This document shows positions 62,205 through 64,000 of a stretch of DNA of 64,000 nt, one piece after another. The DNA comes from Eublepharis macularius (taxonomy: Eukaryota > Chordata > Lepidosauria > Squamata > Eublepharidae), in assembly GCF_028583425.1 (NCBI RefSeq), contig NC_072807.1:32059001-32123000 (forward strand). The letters run 5' to 3'. The translations under genes and the position numbers were made by a program. A model generated the notes under the pieces. That model was not told where the DNA came from and did no database searches. It saw nothing but the letters and a program-made list of their open reading frames with translations. How positions within the stretch are numbered: position 1 is the first letter of the stretch; each line of letters opens with the position of its first letter.

Positions 62205-62365
62205 AGCTTGGAATCAGGACTCCCAAGTCTGAATTCACACTCCTACTTTAGATGACAAGCCACTTCCCCAAATAGGGGGATAATTATTCTGGCCTACCTT
62301 ACAGAGCTGTTGTATAGATTATAACAAGTGCTTGAAAGAGCTATACAAATGCTAAGGTGATCACC
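62205..62365 (+). repeat. MIR-like SINE remnant
   Basis: 'GACAAGCCACTTCCCCAAAT', 'GGGATAATTATTCTGGCCTA', 'ACCTTACAGAGCTGTTGTAT' and AAGTGCTTGAAAGAGC are in the MIR core order. Confidence 0.6.
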
Positions 62366-63112
62366 GTTTCTTTTCTTTGGTTCGTTCTCCATGACTATCT
62401 GGAGAAATCCTTGTCCCCAAAGGCTCCCTATTCACCCAGCCTTTCCAAAGATTATCACAGCAATTCACCCCACTTTCAATTCCATAAAACCGTCCGCTTG
62501 CCCTGAAAGCCCACCAATGCATTTTTCATTTCTAGTAACCACAGAAATGACTCAAACCCAAACAAAGGGAATAAAGGAGTTATTCCCCCCAGGTCAATAA
62601 ATACAGATTGTCAATTTCCCGCTCTCACTGTGCACACCCCCAGCTTTCCCACCCCAGAATGCATGCTGTTTCCCCATATGGCAGATCCCATTTCTCAAGC
62701 GCAATCTGCATCTACAAACAACCTCACAACCTGTTTACACATTTTACTTCTACTGCTTGAGGCAACAGAATTTAAGGAAGAGAAGGAATCAAGCGAGGAC
62801 AACTTCGAGATGAGGCACGCAAAGGTTAAAGTGCTTTTCTGAAATGGCAGTTCTGGATCCCAACATGTTTGTGTACATGTACCCACACATCGCTGTCCAA
62901 CTCTGGGCCACAAAAAACGAACACAGATTTGGCTCTAAAGTTACTCTGATTTTGTGCTGTGGAGAAATTGCGCTGCATTTTCTTAATGTGTCAATCAAAT
63001 TCATGAAGCCCTATGAAGCACATCCTTGCCCTGGATCAATTTGCACGCTGTCGTCTCAGCACGACATCTGACAAAATATGGGGTGAAAAGGAGGAAGGGG
63101 GTTGCTAGTAAC

Positions 63113-63472
63113 CAGGGCTTTTTTTCTGGGAAAAGAGGTGGTGGAACTCAGTGGTGGAACTGAGGAGTGGACCGCACAATGGCATCACTTTGGGTCAGCT
63201 GGAACAAGGGGGGAGTTTTTAAAAGTTTAAATCACCCTCGGCAAAAATGGTCACATGGCCGGTGGCCCTGCCCCCTGATCTCCAGACAGAGGGGAGTTTA
63301 GATTGCCCTCCGCACCAGAGTGGCGATGAGCTCCGGAGTGCCGGAGCAGCGCGGAGGGCGATCTAAACTCCCCTCTGTCTGGAGATCAGGGGGCGGGGCC
63401 ACCGGCCATGTGACCATTTTCAAGAGGTGCCGGAACTCCGTTCCACCGCGTTCCAGCTGAAAAAAAGCCCTG
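63113..63472 (-). mobile_element. hAT foldback MITE (CAGGGC family), longest copy
   Basis: Perfect 8-bp duplications CTAGTAAC at 63105-63112 and 63473-63480. Inverse orientation to 60551. The inner arms of about 75 bp (near 63250-63312 and 63352-63415) are nearly complementary. Confidence 0.92.
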
Positions 63473-63544
63473 CTAGTAACCGAGGGGGGCTGAAACAGAA
63501 ATAGGTTGAAATATATACTGTATTAAAGTTTTGCTTTTGCCTGC

Positions 63545-63755
63545 CTTGCCCTGGAGAGCCCAGGCAAGCCTGATCTTGGAAGATAAGCAGGGTTAGCCTT
63601 GGTTAGCAATAGGATGGGTGACCTCCAAGGAGGATCAGGGTCTCTATGCAGAGGGAGGCAATGGCAAACCCCCTCTGTTAATCCCTTGCCTTGAAAACCC
63701 CACCAGAGGTCATCCTAAGTCAGCTATGACTTGATGGCACTTTCCTCCACCACCG
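63545..63755 (+). repeat. 5S rRNA-derived SINE
   Basis: 'GAAGATAAGCAGGGTTAGCC' and 'GCAATAGGATGGGTGACCTC' match the family; tail 'CAGCTATGACTTGATGGCAC'. Confidence 0.85.
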
Positions 63756-64000
63756 CTGCTCACCGCACGAAGCAGGACCTCTGCAGCCAGTCTGAGCTTA
63801 TAATTGCCAAGATTCCAGCAAGAGGTAGCAGCGATGATGCAGAAAAGCAGAGGCCGGGGCTGCCCGTGCATGCTATCAATAGAAACTGTGTTGGAAAGAG
63901 CTGTTGGCATCACAGAACTTGGGAACTGTAAATCAGGTGAGGGACTTGAACCTTCTTTGCCAGAGATCTCGACCGCGTCTTGTTATCATCCTCTGTGGCC

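Overview
This is vertebrate genomic DNA, most likely from a squamate reptile (probably a lizard). Two well-known genes lie tail to tail, surrounded by long introns full of transposable elements. The squamate call rests on Sauria-type tRNA SINEs, 5S rRNA-derived SINEs, CR1 and L2-like LINE ends, an L1 3' end and many hAT/Harbinger-like MITEs. The species cannot be fixed from this window.

Left end (1-8,000, + strand): the last three coding exons of NEO1 (neogenin) lie at 1785-2042, 2932-3068 and 4026-4109, with canonical splice sites and compatible phases. A 3' UTR of uncertain length follows. It could end near 5,150 or, with an alternative polyA site, near 7,600-8,000.

Intergenic (about 8,000-22,125): no gene is recognised. 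It holds a CR1 LINE end, two hAT MITEs with clear 8-bp target-site duplications, SINEs and two CTCF-like motifs.

Right part (22,126-64,000, - strand): HCN4, the hyperpolarization-activated cyclic-nucleotide-gated (pacemaker) channel. Exons 3-8 are present: 61534-61695, 49956-50174, 34773-34919, 33127-33367, 30673-30837 and 22126-23699. They encode S5, the pore with CIGYG, S6, the C-linker, the CNBD and the long Ser/Pro/Gln-rich C-terminus ending SKLPSNL. Exons 1-2 lie beyond the right edge. The HCN4 identity is supported by the C-terminal sequence and by the neighbouring NEO1, which has the same convergent arrangement in human.

The introns carry a layered record of transposition. Many elements can be delimited exactly by target-site duplications: hAT-type foldback MITEs (8 bp), Harbinger-like foldback MITEs (3 bp), Penelope-like short foldback retroposons (11-14 bp), and LINE/L1 ends (14-16 bp). 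HCN4 exon 3 lies between two inverted copies of a long hairpin MITE. I saw no convincing new gene system. The most interesting items are these foldback families, one CR1 interrupted by three later insertions, an expanded CR1-tail array next to exon 3, and a few repeat-poor blocks that look like conserved non-coding elements.
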